The notes: a model not told the origin generated them from the sequence alone. Positions 7,985-15,760 are shown, counted from the stretch's first letter. The stretch: DNA of 64,000 bases from Pseudomonas fluorescens (GCF_018614655.1 NZ_JAGGOG010000021.1:1-64000); one strand, 5' to 3'. Numbers and translations are program-made.

Positions 7985-8494
7985 CTAAAATTTCGTTCTT
8001 AGAGCGCTTAAATTATCCAGTGCTGAGACAACTTGGTCCAGCGAACCCTTCGGTATCTCCAGATCAAATTCCTCTTCGTTTTTTAAACCTCCGAGCACAT
8101 CGAAGGTATGTACTGCGGTTTCGATCGCGGTTCTGACTACGAATATCTGCGTATAAATCACCGAATCCACGCCTTGGATGGATAGTATTTCCTTGAGATG
8201 CCTCTGCGATTGAGCAAGGTCACTCGAAATCAACGCCAATACAGGACGGCGAATCCCCAAATTCTCTACTGTATGAATCGCGCCTGATAGCCTCATGGCC
8301 GAGTCGTTGACCACGATTATCGCTCGTTCAATTGCTCCACTTCTTGCTTCGGAATCGCTCCTTCTTCTAATTCTCGAGTCGCGACCAGCTATTAAAATGG
8401 CGGCGAATATGGCGGCGATTGAGCCTACGGCCTGAATCCATGACGCAAGTCCTGGATGACTCTCGATCCACCCGAAAATAACTTCCCAGCTCAT
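7985..8494 (-). CDS. Single-pass membrane protein (candidate cargo gene)
   Basis: 169 residues with one transmembrane helix near residues 17-40 (LASWIQAVGSIAAIFAAILIA), then an Arg-rich stop-transfer stretch and a soluble helical domain. Like the gene at 5337-6101, it is on the opposite strand to the early operon and has lower G+C than neighbours. A stretch of the form SWIQAVGSIxAIFAA recurs in small phage and integrative-element membrane proteins. Function unknown; a moron is a reasonable guess. Confidence 0.65.
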   Translation of the reverse strand: MSWEVIFGWIESHPGLASWIQAVGSIAAIFAAILIAGRDSRIRRRSDSEARSGAIERAIIVVNDSAMRLSGAIHTVENLGIRRPVLALISSDLAQSQRHLKEILSIQGVDSVIYTQIFVVRTAIETAVHTFDVLGGLKNEEEFDLEIPKGSLDQVVSALDNLSALRTKF

Positions 8495-8542
8495 AAACCC
8501 ACTCCCCTGTAGATCCCGGAACTATACCGGCGAGGATCCCCT

Positions 8543-10588
8543 ATGTCCGCACAACAGAAGAAACACCCCTTCGATTTCAAAACCCAGTATGGACTCGGCT
8601 TCAACCCTCAGGACGATGAGATCGTTGTCGACTTCTTCTGCGGTGGTGGTGGTGCTGGTACTGGCCTGGAAATAGGCCTAGGCCGTGCGGTGAGCGTGGC
8701 TAAGAACCACAGCCCGCAAGCCATCAGCATGCACACCGTGAATCACCCAGGCGCCAAGCACTTCACCACCGACGTGTTCGACGGCGATCCGGACACCGAG
8801 TGTGGCGGCAAAGCCGTGGGCTGGTTCCACATGTCGCCGGACTGCACGCACCACAGCCAGGCTGCCGGCGGCCAGCCACGAAAGCGAGAGATCCGCAACT
8901 TGTCGTGGATCGGCTTGAAGTGGGGAGGCAAGAAGCGGCCCAGGGTGATCAGCCTGGAAAACGTGAAGCAGATCCTGCAATGGGGTCGGTTGATTGCCAA
9001 GCGCGATAAGGAAACCGGCCGCGTGGTGAAGCTCGGCGGCGACGTTGCCGCACCTGGTGAGGTAGTGCCGGTGGGCCAGCAGTTCCTGATTCCTGACCCT
9101 AAGCAACGCGGCCGCACTTGGCGCCGATTTGTGGCCCTGCTGGAAGGCATGGGCTATGTCGTTGAGTGGAAGGTGATCAGGGCCTGCGACTTCGGCGCCC
9201 CGACCAGCCGGGAGCGCCTGTTCATGATCGCCCGGTGCGACGGTAAGCCAATCGTATGGCCGGAGCCAACCCACGCCAAGAACCCTGCCAAGGGCCAGCA
9301 GAAGTGGAAAACCGCCGCTGACTGCATCGACTTCACCGACCTGGGCAAAAGCATTTTCGGCCGTAAGAAAGACTTGGCCCCGGCCACCCTGCGCCGCGTT
9401 GCCAAGGGCATGAAGAAGTTTGTCATCGACAGCGCGACGCCATTCATTGTGCCGATCGCCAATTGGTCGGGCGAAACGGTGCAGTCAGCCGACGAGCCGC
9501 TGCGCACCATCACCTCCTACCCCAAGGGTGGCGCCTTCAGCGTTGTCAGCCCGATCATCGCACCGGCAACACACCAGGGTAGCGACCGCATCAACGACCC
9601 GCTCGACCCGCTGCCGACGGTGACATGCGCAAATCGCGGCGAGCTGACCCTCATCAGTCCGCTTATGGTTGGAGCCGGTGGGCCCGAGTACTCTGGCAAG
9701 CCGGTGAGCGTTGACCAACCGACCGGTACGCTCATGACCCAGAACCACCGCGCGATCGTAGCCGCACATCTGGTGAAGTTCCGCTTCGATGACGCGGGCA
9801 AGGCGCTGGATGAGCCGCTGCCGACCATCACCAGCGGCGGCAACTATCAGCGTCCAGCCGGTGCCGCGCATGCCATGGGCATCTCCACCGTGTTCATGGC
9901 CCAGATGAATGGCGGCTTCAACACCACCGACGCCAAGAGCATCGAAGACCCGATGACTACGGTGACCAACACCGGCAGCCAGCAGCAACTGGTGGCGGCG
10001 AACCTGGTGCACCTGCGCGGTAACTGCGATGCGCGGGACGTCAATGACCCGCTGCATACCGTCAGCGCCGGCGGCCAGCACCACGGGTTGGCCAGCGCAT
10101 TCATGGAGCGGGCATTCGGCGGGAGTGTGGGCCAGGGCCTGGATGGCCCGGCGCCGACGATAACTGCTGGCGGCGGTGGAAAGAGTTCGCTGGTGTCGCT
10201 CACCCTCTCGCCAGAGCACGAAGCCGGTGCCCTACGGGTCGCGGCATTCCTGATCAGCTACTACGGAACAGAGAACATCAGCGCTTGCGATGCTCCCGCG
10301 CCGACGATAACTACCAAGGACCGCCTTGCCATGGTCACCGTGATGGTGAAGGGCACGCCCTACGTGATCGTCGATATCTGCCTACGCATGCTGAAACCGA
10401 CCGAGCTGTACAAGGCCCAGGGCTTCCCGGCCGACTACATCATCAGCCACGGCGCCGACGGCAAGCCGTTCACCAAGACCCAGCAGGTACATATGTGCGG
10501 CAACAGCGTCAGTCCGCCGCCGATGGCTGCACTGGCTCGCGCAAACGATCCGTGGCTCTTAAAAGCTACAACTTCTGTCGCGGCATGA
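8543..10588 (+). CDS. C5-cytosine DNA methyltransferase with eight-repeat insert, phage-encoded orphan
   Basis: 681 residues. Motif I FCGGGGAGTGLE (32-43) binds SAM; the catalytic Cys is in MSPDC (97-101), a phage-type variant of the usual PC motif; LENVK (138-142) is motif VI; FGAPTSRERLF (217-227) is motif VIII; LKPTELYKAQGFP (617-629) and GNSVSPPPMAALA (653-665) are motifs IX-X. Between VIII and IX, residues about 310-595 hold eight repeats with core D-x-P-L/A-P-T-I/V-T (317, 352, 391, 423, 468, 501, 534, 583). This replaces an ordinary target-recognition domain. No restriction endonuclease is nearby, so it is probably protective or regulatory modification. Confidence 0.93.
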   Translation: MSAQQKKHPFDFKTQYGLGFNPQDDEIVVDFFCGGGGAGTGLEIGLGRAVSVAKNHSPQAISMHTVNHPGAKHFTTDVFDGDPDTECGGKAVGWFHMSPDCTHHSQAAGGQPRKREIRNLSWIGLKWGGKKRPRVISLENVKQILQWGRLIAKRDKETGRVVKLGGDVAAPGEVVPVGQQFLIPDPKQRGRTWRRFVALLEGMGYVVEWKVIRACDFGAPTSRERLFMIARCDGKPIVWPEPTHAKNPAKGQQKWKTAADCIDFTDLGKSIFGRKKDLAPATLRRVAKGMKKFVIDSATPFIVPIANWSGETVQSADEPLRTITSYPKGGAFSVVSPIIAPATHQGSDRINDPLDPLPTVTCANRGELTLISPLMVGAGGPEYSGKPVSVDQPTGTLMTQNHRAIVAAHLVKFRFDDAGKALDEPLPTITSGGNYQRPAGAAHAMGISTVFMAQMNGGFNTTDAKSIEDPMTTVTNTGSQQQLVAANLVHLRGNCDARDVNDPLHTVSAGGQHHGLASAFMERAFGGSVGQGLDGPAPTITAGGGGKSSLVSLTLSPEHEAGALRVAAFLISYYGTENISACDAPAPTITTKDRLAMVTVMVKGTPYVIVDICLRMLKPTELYKAQGFPADYIISHGADGKPFTKTQQVHMCGNSVSPPPMAALARANDPWLLKATTSVAA

Positions 10589-10787
10589 GCTTGTCCCTAG
10601 CGGTATTTCCGATGCTGAAACCGCGGAGAAAGGCTTCCTCTTCACTTCGCCACATCTGGGAATCGTGCTCGACTGGATCGTTGGATACCCAAATAGCCTC
10701 GATAACCCAGCCTCCCACGGAATCTTGATTACCGGCCATGTTGCCAACAGTGACGGCGATACCGTTTCTTGTCCTAGTAGTACTCAT
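10566..10787 (-). CDS. Hypothetical small phage protein, 73 aa
   Basis: MSTTRTRNGIAVTVGNMAGN is preceded by a near-perfect AAGGAGG site with 5-base spacing, strong evidence of translation. The 3' end overlaps the convergent methyltransferase gene by 23 bases. No family recognised; short beta-rich protein. Confidence 0.6.
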   Translation of the reverse strand: MSTTRTRNGIAVTVGNMAGNQDSVGGWVIEAIWVSNDPVEHDSQMWRSEEEAFLRGFSIGNTARDKLMPRQKL

Positions 10788-10847
10788 AACACCTCCTTAA
10801 AACCCTCAAAAATATACCAGCGGGGCATCTCCATGCCTACAGAAAAC

Positions 10848-11081
10848 CTATAGGCCTGCGGCGGCAATCAGCCCGGCCCCAACCTCACGCCCAGCCACCT
10901 GCGCCAGACCACGGTCAACATAGGTTTGGTCACCGGCAACAACCGGCACCACCACCTCACCACCACGCTTCACCTCGACGTTGATACGCCAGGTCTCCCG
11001 GCCTTCCTCGTCCTTGTCGCACTCCATGTAGTTCCAGACCTGAAAACCTTCTATCTCATCGTAAATATCGTGCTTGGTCAT
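10848..11081 (-). CDS. Hypothetical small phage protein, 77 aa
   Basis: Start ATG at 11081 (MTKHDIYDEIEGFQVW), with an ACAGGA site just upstream. Acidic, beta-rich middle and an alanine/glycine-rich C-terminus. It opposes the early operon. Function unknown; a larger upstream start gives unlikely Cys/Pro-rich sequence. Confidence 0.5.
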   Translation of the reverse strand: MTKHDIYDEIEGFQVWNYMECDKDEEGRETWRINVEVKRGGEVVVPVVAGDQTYVDRGLAQVAGREVGAGLIAAAGL

Positions 11082-11151
11082 GGTCCTGTCCGCTTGTAGG
11101 AAGGCGCCATCGTAGCACCACACCCCGGGCATGGCCCGGCAAGGACTCCCC

Positions 11152-12030
11152 GTGCCTACAGAAAGCAAAGCGGTACCGTTCGAGCGCGAAGAGCGCTACA
11201 TCGTCTTAAAACTGAAGCGCCTCCCTAAAGATGAGGCGGAGTACCTTCGCAACTGCCACCCCAAAGCGATGGTTGAGTGTGTGGTGGTCGAACACGACTG
11301 GCCGGAATATCACCTGGTCTGGGCAATGATCGAACATCGTATGGCTGGCAAACCGGTGCCCGACTTCAATCTCTGGCGGCGCGCAGATGAACTACAACAG
11401 CGCCTGACCGCAGCGGATGAGCGGGCGGATGTGCTTACCACTGCGCTGACCCGAATTCACGGTAGGGCTGAGGCATTCATTGACGACGGGATGCACATGC
11501 CGACTCCGTCTATTGAGGTGATTCGAGACATCGCGGCCAGGGCCGTTCCGATCACTAGCGATGCAGCAGAACCCCGACAGGAGTACATCCGTACTCCACC
11601 CGCAAAACCTGTAACCCCTCCCCCTTCAAAGTCAGCCGCTATAGCGGCAAGGACGAACTCGCGCATGGAAACTGTGAAGCTCACGGAAAAACAGCAGGGC
11701 GTCCTCGACGAACTGCGCAAGATCGGGCGCGAAAACGCCTATCGCTACCGCGAAACCCAGCCATACCTGCACCAGAAGGATTGCGAGAAGCTGGCACTTG
11801 GTGATCAGGCGTGCGTGTTCGGCATGGGCGGGCTCAGCTATCAGGCTGGCCACCGCCTCGGCTTCTCGGCGCCATCCGTGCTCAGCATCTTCAAGGCTCT
11901 TCGACGCAAAGGGCTGGTGATTCGCGAAGAGAGCTATCCGGATTATCAGCGTGCGCGCTACTGGTGGCCGGTTGGTCTGGCCGCCGAACTCGGTGCCGAA
12001 CTGCAAACTGAAAACCGGGTGACGCCATGA
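11152..12030 (+). CDS. Hypothetical phage protein with C-terminal winged-helix-like region
   Basis: 292 residues from the GTG at 11152, chosen for the AAGGA 8 bases upstream; an ATG at 11131 has none. The N-terminal 150 residues are charged and helical, followed by a proline-rich linker (TPPAKPVTPPPSK, about 143-155). The C-terminal region (from about 185: LTEKQQGVLDELRKIGREN ... FSAPSVLSIFKALRRKGLVIREE) looks like a winged-helix DNA-binding fold. It probably acts in early regulation. It is followed by an ATGA-coupled mini-ORF. Confidence 0.65.
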   Translation: MPTESKAVPFEREERYIVLKLKRLPKDEAEYLRNCHPKAMVECVVVEHDWPEYHLVWAMIEHRMAGKPVPDFNLWRRADELQQRLTAADERADVLTTALTRIHGRAEAFIDDGMHMPTPSIEVIRDIAARAVPITSDAAEPRQEYIRTPPAKPVTPPPSKSAAIAARTNSRMETVKLTEKQQGVLDELRKIGRENAYRYRETQPYLHQKDCEKLALGDQACVFGMGGLSYQAGHRLGFSAPSVLSIFKALRRKGLVIREESYPDYQRARYWWPVGLAAELGAELQTENRVTP

Positions 12031-12083
12031 TCGCCACCCTCTGGTTCGACTACGGGCTCATCTACAAGGGGCCAAGGCCATGA
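12027..12083 (+). CDS. Putative 18-residue mini-ORF coupling two genes
   Basis: MIATLWFDYGLIYKGPRP starts in an ATGA overlap with the preceding gene and ends in an ATGA overlap with the following gene. The double coupling suggests that ribosomes pass through it; whether the peptide matters is unknown. Confidence 0.35.
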   Translation: MIATLWFDYGLIYKGPRP

Positions 12084-12391
12084 GGAAGGTAAGCCGTTTC
12101 GTAGATGATCCCAAAGCACAGTACGGCTTCCGCTCAGTGCCAGCGACCTATGAGGACGCAGAGAAGATCACCGGCTTTCGCCTGGACCGTCGCATCAACT
12201 ACCTGATCACACGGGAAGGTGAAGTTGAGCAGGAAAGCTGGTGCACCTTGAATTGCTCCGGGTGCAGCTGCGGCTGCGAGGGTGGCTGCGGGTGTGGCCC
12301 CTCCACGGGATGCAGTGAATGCGGCTACACCGGCAAGAGCCGTCACTACTTCAGCTTCCCGCCCTCCCCGCCAGACTGCAAGAACCACTAA
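12080..12391 (+). CDS. Cysteine-rich small phage protein
   Basis: 103 residues. Residues about 55-85 contain ten cysteines in a glycine-rich run (CxxxCxxCxCxCxxxCxCxxxxxCxxC), which suggests zinc binding, followed by YTGKSRHYFSFPPSPPDC. The N-terminal half is ordinary soluble sequence. Start is ATG in an ATGA overlap. No known family; possibly a zinc-ribbon regulator. Confidence 0.6.
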   Translation: MRKVSRFVDDPKAQYGFRSVPATYEDAEKITGFRLDRRINYLITREGEVEQESWCTLNCSGCSCGCEGGCGCGPSTGCSECGYTGKSRHYFSFPPSPPDCKNH

Positions 12392-12408
12392 CCCCAATCC
12401 CCCTACAT

Positions 12409-12655
12409 GCCTGCCGGTGAGCGGAGGTAAGAGCTCACCCAAGCCAGAAGCAAATCCCCCGGTAAAGGCTGCTGTAAAGACCCTGGCTGAGTGAACGGCA
12501 AGACATTAACTGAAACCCAAATCGAAATATGTAGGAATTTTCTTGAGTTTCACTAAGAAAACAGCCTGCCGGTAGCGGCGCGGGATAGGTGCTCACCAAG
12601 CAGGTTTAGCCTCGCCATCCATAGACCGGTAAAGAGCATCGCCTGCTGGGTGAGC
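12409..12655. repeat. Duplicated structured element between phage genes
   Basis: This gene-free stretch holds two diverged copies of one unit. Copy 1 starts at 12409 and copy 2 at 12564; both begin GCCTGCCGGT, then a GCTCACC box and later CCGGTAAAG. Copy 1 folds as GGTGAGC (12416-12422) with GCTCACC (12433-12439). In copy 2, 12591-12604 pairs with 12642-12655 in 13 of 14 positions. Structured RNA, operators or decayed coding sequence are all possible. Confidence 0.5.
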
Positions 12656-12730
12656 TCTGCCAAATTACTGCCAAATGACAATGACCTTCAACTAAATCCG
12701 ACGGGCCGCCCAGCGCGGCAAGGACACCCC

Positions 12731-12952
12731 ATGTACGCAACGAAACTCACCCTGATTATATTGGGCGCTTTGCTGTACCTACTCGCCACCCTCGGTTGGT
12801 TCGCGTGGTTCGTCCCCGACCTGCTCAGCACTGGCACCACCGAATCGCTGTTCAGCGCATTCGCCGGCACATGCATCTGGCTACTGGTCAGCTTTGGCCT
12901 GGCCATTCACATCATCAAGACAGCGCGGCCCAGTGCGGGCGGCGGGAGGTAG
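12731..12952 (+). CDS. Small two-helix membrane protein
   Basis: 73 residues: MYATKLTLIILGALLYLLATLGWFAWF forms one transmembrane helix and AFAGTCIWLLVSFGLAIHII a second, with a short periplasmic loop. ATG at 12731 has GGCAAGGAC upstream, the same leader as at 11152. It may be a cargo membrane protein or holin-like, but no lysis genes are adjacent. Function unknown. Confidence 0.55.
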   Translation: MYATKLTLIILGALLYLLATLGWFAWFVPDLLSTGTTESLFSAFAGTCIWLLVSFGLAIHIIKTARPSAGGGR

Positions 12953-12954
12953 GT

Positions 12955-13197
12955 ATGCAAGCTGAAATCCTGTCGGACGATGAACTCGCCGACCTCACCG
13001 GCTACAAGCGTCGATCTGATCAGCGCAAATGGCTCAAGGATCGCAACTGGGTGTTCGTCGAGAGTCGCGGCGGCCGGCCGCTGGTTGGCCGGATGTTCGC
13101 CCGCATGAAGCTTGGCATGGTTAACGCCGCTATCTCAGATCCAAACCCGCCGCCGGCACGCCCGGCTTGGACGCCTGATTTCTCCAGAGTGAACTGA
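12955..13197 (+). CDS. DUF4224 / excisionase-like small DNA-binding protein
   Basis: 80 residues with the DUF4224 pattern LSDDELADLTGYKRRSDQRKWLKDRNW (about 6-32), followed by GRPLVGR. Such proteins sit immediately upstream of phage tyrosine integrases and are thought to act as excisionases or directionality factors. ATG at 12955 has GGGAGGTAGG upstream. It ends one base before the integrase ATG, so the two are translated together. Confidence 0.75.
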   Translation: MQAEILSDDELADLTGYKRRSDQRKWLKDRNWVFVESRGGRPLVGRMFARMKLGMVNAAISDPNPPPARPAWTPDFSRVN

Positions 13198-13198
13198 T

Positions 13199-14248
13199 AT
13201 GCGCCCCCGGAACACGGAAAACAGGGACTTGCCGCCAGGAATGGTGCGCCGTAAGCGCCCAAGGAAAAATGGCAAGGTCTGGATCGGCTACTACTACCGT
13301 GACTCAGCGGGAAAAGAGATCCCGCTTGGAACAGACCTGAGCAAAGCCCGGCTGAAGTGGGCCGAACTGGAGGCAAAAGAAAAGCCTGCCGATCTAACGA
13401 CGATGAAGGGCATCTTCGACCGGTACGTGCGCGACGTCATCCCAAAAAAGGGGGAGCGGACCCAGAAGGACAACATGGCCGAACTGAAACAGCTTCGCCC
13501 TACGTTTGATGAGGCGCCCATCGATTCAATTACGCCGTTCAACATCGCCGGTTACCGTGATGCCCGCTCAGCGAAGGTTCGTGCCAACCGCGAGATCGCG
13601 CTCCTGTCCCACGTTTTCAACATGGCTAGGGAGTGGGGACTCACGGAGCGGGAGAACCCTTGCCAGGGCATCAGGAAGAACAAGGAGGCGCCGCGTGATT
13701 ACTACGCCAACGCGGCTGTTTGGGATGCCGTCTACGCGGTTGCCGAACAAGAACTCAAGGAAGCCATGGATCTGGGCTATTTGACCGGTCAACGGCCAGC
13801 TGACGTACTAATCATGCGCAGCGACGATACCGAGGGTGACTACTTCCTGGTAACGCAGGGCAAGACCGGTCAGAAACTCAGAATCCTGATGCGTACGGAA
13901 GCCGGGGAAAACAGCTTGGGGAGATTGGTCGGGGAGATCAGCGAAAGGAATGTCGGTCATTCGTCCAAGTACCTGTTGATCAACAGACACGGAAAGCGGA
14001 TGACGAAGGGGATGTTGCGCTTGCGCTGGGACAAGGCGCGGGAAAAAGCCAAGCAGAACGCCATCGAACAAGGCGACCCGCTGCTCGCAGCCAAGATTGG
14101 AGGGTTTCAGTTCCGCGACATCCGGCCGAAGGCCGCGTCGGAAATCATCGATATCGGGGATGCCAGCCTGCTGCTGGGGCACAGCAAACAGGAGATCACA
14201 AAGCGGGTTTACAGGAGGATTGGCGCCACCGCGAAACCTTCCAAATAG
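13199..14248 (+). CDS. int: Tyrosine integrase of the prophage
   Basis: 349 residues. The N-terminal arm-binding region (1-65) and core-binding SAM-like domain (about 66-160) precede the catalytic domain. Catalytic residues by alignment: Arg199 (TGQRPADV), Lys222 (QGKTG), Arg309 (FRDIRPKAAS), His328 (LLGHS) and nucleophile Tyr338 (VYRR). The box II His is replaced by Arg306, a variant found in related Pseudomonas and Burkholderia phage integrases. It directs integration at the tRNA-Ser gene, whose 3' end lies 116 bases downstream. Confidence 0.93.
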   Translation: MRPRNTENRDLPPGMVRRKRPRKNGKVWIGYYYRDSAGKEIPLGTDLSKARLKWAELEAKEKPADLTTMKGIFDRYVRDVIPKKGERTQKDNMAELKQLRPTFDEAPIDSITPFNIAGYRDARSAKVRANREIALLSHVFNMAREWGLTERENPCQGIRKNKEAPRDYYANAAVWDAVYAVAEQELKEAMDLGYLTGQRPADVLIMRSDDTEGDYFLVTQGKTGQKLRILMRTEAGENSLGRLVGEISERNVGHSSKYLLINRHGKRMTKGMLRLRWDKAREKAKQNAIEQGDPLLAAKIGGFQFRDIRPKAASEIIDIGDASLLLGHSKQEITKRVYRRIGATAKPSK

Positions 14249-14250
14249 GC

Positions 14251-14288
14251 AAAGTTTCGGAACTCCTACCTGAAAGTTTCGGAACTCC
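14251..14288 (+). repeat. Two 16-bp direct repeats, candidate integrase arm sites
   Basis: AAAGTTTCGGAACTCC occurs at 14251-14266 and again at 14273-14288, a 22-base period (two helical turns), between the integrase stop and the tRNA 3' end. This is the expected place for integrase arm-type binding sites. Confidence 0.55.
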
Positions 14289-14325
14289 CGCCAAAAGCAG
14301 AAGAAACCTTCTCAAACCCCAGACA

Positions 14326-14356
14326 CGAAAAAGCCCCGACTAATCGAGGCTTTTCG
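14326..14356 (-). terminator. Intrinsic terminator downstream of tRNA-Ser
   Basis: On the minus strand, CGAAAAGCCTCGA, a short loop and TCGGGGCTTTTTCG form a long stem ending in a T-run, just after the tRNA 3' end. Confidence 0.7.
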
Positions 14357-14363
14357 TTAAATT

Positions 14364-14454
14364 TGGCGGGAAACCAGGGATTCGAACCCTGGGAACGCTA
14401 TTAACGTTCGCCGGTTTTCAAGACCGGTGCATTCAACCACTCTGCCAATTTCCC
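14364..14454 (-). tRNA. tRNA-Ser (anticodon UGA)
   Basis: Reading the minus strand: acceptor GGGAAAT pairs with GTTTCCC, discriminator G, encoded CCA; anticodon stem CCGGT/ACCGG with loop CTTGAAA (anticodon TGA); long variable arm (GAACGTTAATAGCGTTC) typical of type II serine tRNAs; T-arm CAGGG-TTCGAAT-CCCTG. It reads UCA/UCG-type serine codons. Its 3' end abuts the prophage integrase, marking it as the attachment gene; the tRNA is intact. Confidence 0.97.
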
Positions 14455-14561
14455 TTGTGCAGCACAGGATTATAGTAGCCCATCCTGTCTCAGCGGGCGC
14501 CATAATACCCGAATGAAACACACTGTCAAACTCTCGCCATCGCTTGTTACAGAGCGTCTGT

Positions 14562-14567
14562 TATGAT
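14562..14567 (+). promoter_or_regulatory. Extended -10 promoter candidate for yccA
   Basis: TGTTATGAT gives an extended -10 box (TG, one base, TATGAT) 40 bases before the yccA ATG; no clear -35 hexamer at the right spacing. Confidence 0.4.
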
Positions 14568-14606
14568 CTTTGCGACTGAACGTTTCAAAACTGAAGGAGT
14601 GTCGCC

Positions 14607-15278
14607 ATGCGCGAACAGAATTACGCAGTGAATGGCAACGCGCAGGCTGAGCAGCTAGAAGTTAGCCGCGTCCTGCGCAATACGTACGGCTTGCTCGCTC
14701 TTACCCTAGCATTCAGCGGTGTGATGGCCTACGTTGCTCAGCAAATGCGCGTCGGCTACCCGAATATCTTTGTCGTGCTGATCGGCTTCTACGGCCTGTT
14801 TTTCCTGACCAACAAGCTGCGTGACTCGGCCTGGGGCCTGGTATCGGCGTTTGCCTTGACCGGTTTCATGGGTTTCCTGCTGGGCCCTATCCTTAACCGT
14901 TACCTGGGCATGCAGGGCGGCGCGGAAGTAGTCAGTTCGGCCTTTGCCATGACGGCACTGGTGTTTGGTGGCCTGTCGGCTTACGTGCTGATCACCCGCA
15001 AGGACATGAGCTTCCTCGGTGGTTTCATCACCGCTGGTTTCTTCGTCTTGCTGGCAGCGGTAGTGGCCGGGATGTTCTTCCAGATCAGCGGCCTGCAACT
15101 GGCGATCAGCGCAGGTTTTGTGCTGTTTTCCTCGGTCTGCATCCTGTTCCAGACCAGCGCGATCATCCACGGTGGTGAGCGTAACTACATCATGGCGACC
15201 ATCAGCCTGTATGTGTCGATCTACAACCTGTTCATCAGCTTGTTGCAGATCTTCGGCATCATGAGCCGCGACGACTGA
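14607..15278 (+). CDS. yccA: YccA, Bax-inhibitor-1 family inner-membrane protein
   Basis: 223 residues with seven predicted membrane helices after a 25-residue cytoplasmic N-terminus; family features include the terminal helices ending in a short charged tail (MSRDD). YccA is a substrate and modulator of the FtsH protease and can protect SecY from degradation. AAGGAG precedes the ATG. It stands alone between tRNA-Ser and the tus operon, with a strong terminator behind it, the same location as in P. aeruginosa. Confidence 0.93.
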   Translation: MREQNYAVNGNAQAEQLEVSRVLRNTYGLLALTLAFSGVMAYVAQQMRVGYPNIFVVLIGFYGLFFLTNKLRDSAWGLVSAFALTGFMGFLLGPILNRYLGMQGGAEVVSSAFAMTALVFGGLSAYVLITRKDMSFLGGFITAGFFVLLAAVVAGMFFQISGLQLAISAGFVLFSSVCILFQTSAIIHGGERNYIMATISLYVSIYNLFISLLQIFGIMSRDD

Positions 15279-15292
15279 TCGCAGCCTCATGC

Positions 15293-15318
15293 AAAAAGCC
15301 CGCTTCGGCGGGCTTTTT
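15293..15318 (+). terminator. Terminator after yccA
   Basis: AAAAAGCCCGC, TTCG tetraloop, GCGGGCTTTTT; works in either direction. Confidence 0.9.
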
Positions 15319-15366
15319 GTTGTCTGCGGCTTTATCATTGACGCAGGTTTGCCTACAGAGTGTTCC

Positions 15367-15759
15367 ATGAAGTTCGCGATTGCGCTTTTCTCCGCCGCCC
15401 ATGCGCCCTCCTCGCGCCGCGCCCTGCTGTTCGCCCAAGCTGTGCTGGCCGGCGGGCATGAGATTGTGCGGCTGTTTTTTTATCAGGATGGCGTCTACAG
15501 CGCGTCCAGCAACATTGTGGCGCCGCAGGACGAACAGGATATCGCCAGCCAATGGCGTGCCTTTGTCAGCCAGCATCAGCTCGATGGCGTGGTGTGTATT
15601 GCCGCGGCCTTGCGCCGCGGGGTGTTGAATGCCGAAGAGGCTACGCGTTATCAGCGCAGTGCCGTAAACCTGGACGCGCCCTGGGCGCTGTCGGGACTTG
15701 GGCAATTGCACGACGCCACCCAGGCCGCTGACCGCTTGATCTGCTTTGGAGGGCCGTGA
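15367..15759 (+). CDS. tusD: Sulfurtransferase TusD
   Basis: 130 residues, DsrE-like fold. It is the catalytic subunit of TusBCD, which takes persulfide sulfur from TusA and passes it to TusE for 2-thiolation of tRNA wobble uridine by MnmA. The conserved active Cys lies in GVVCIAAALRRGVL (about residue 78). N-terminal MKFAIALFSAAHA and the SSRRALLFAQAVLAGGHEI helix fit the family. First gene of tusDCBE-ybiB, tightly packed. Confidence 0.94.
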   Translation: MKFAIALFSAAHAPSSRRALLFAQAVLAGGHEIVRLFFYQDGVYSASSNIVAPQDEQDIASQWRAFVSQHQLDGVVCIAAALRRGVLNAEEATRYQRSAVNLDAPWALSGLGQLHDATQAADRLICFGGP

Positions 15760-15760
15760 C

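Noticed and set aside
9485..10219. Antisense frame within the methyltransferase repeat region
   Set aside because: Arises from the repeated DNA of the insert; no start signal.
12282..12494. 70-codon frame over the Cys-rich gene and the duplicated element
   Set aside because: Mostly an off-frame reading of the Cys-rich gene; the tail in the repeat has no start of its own. Possible relic only.
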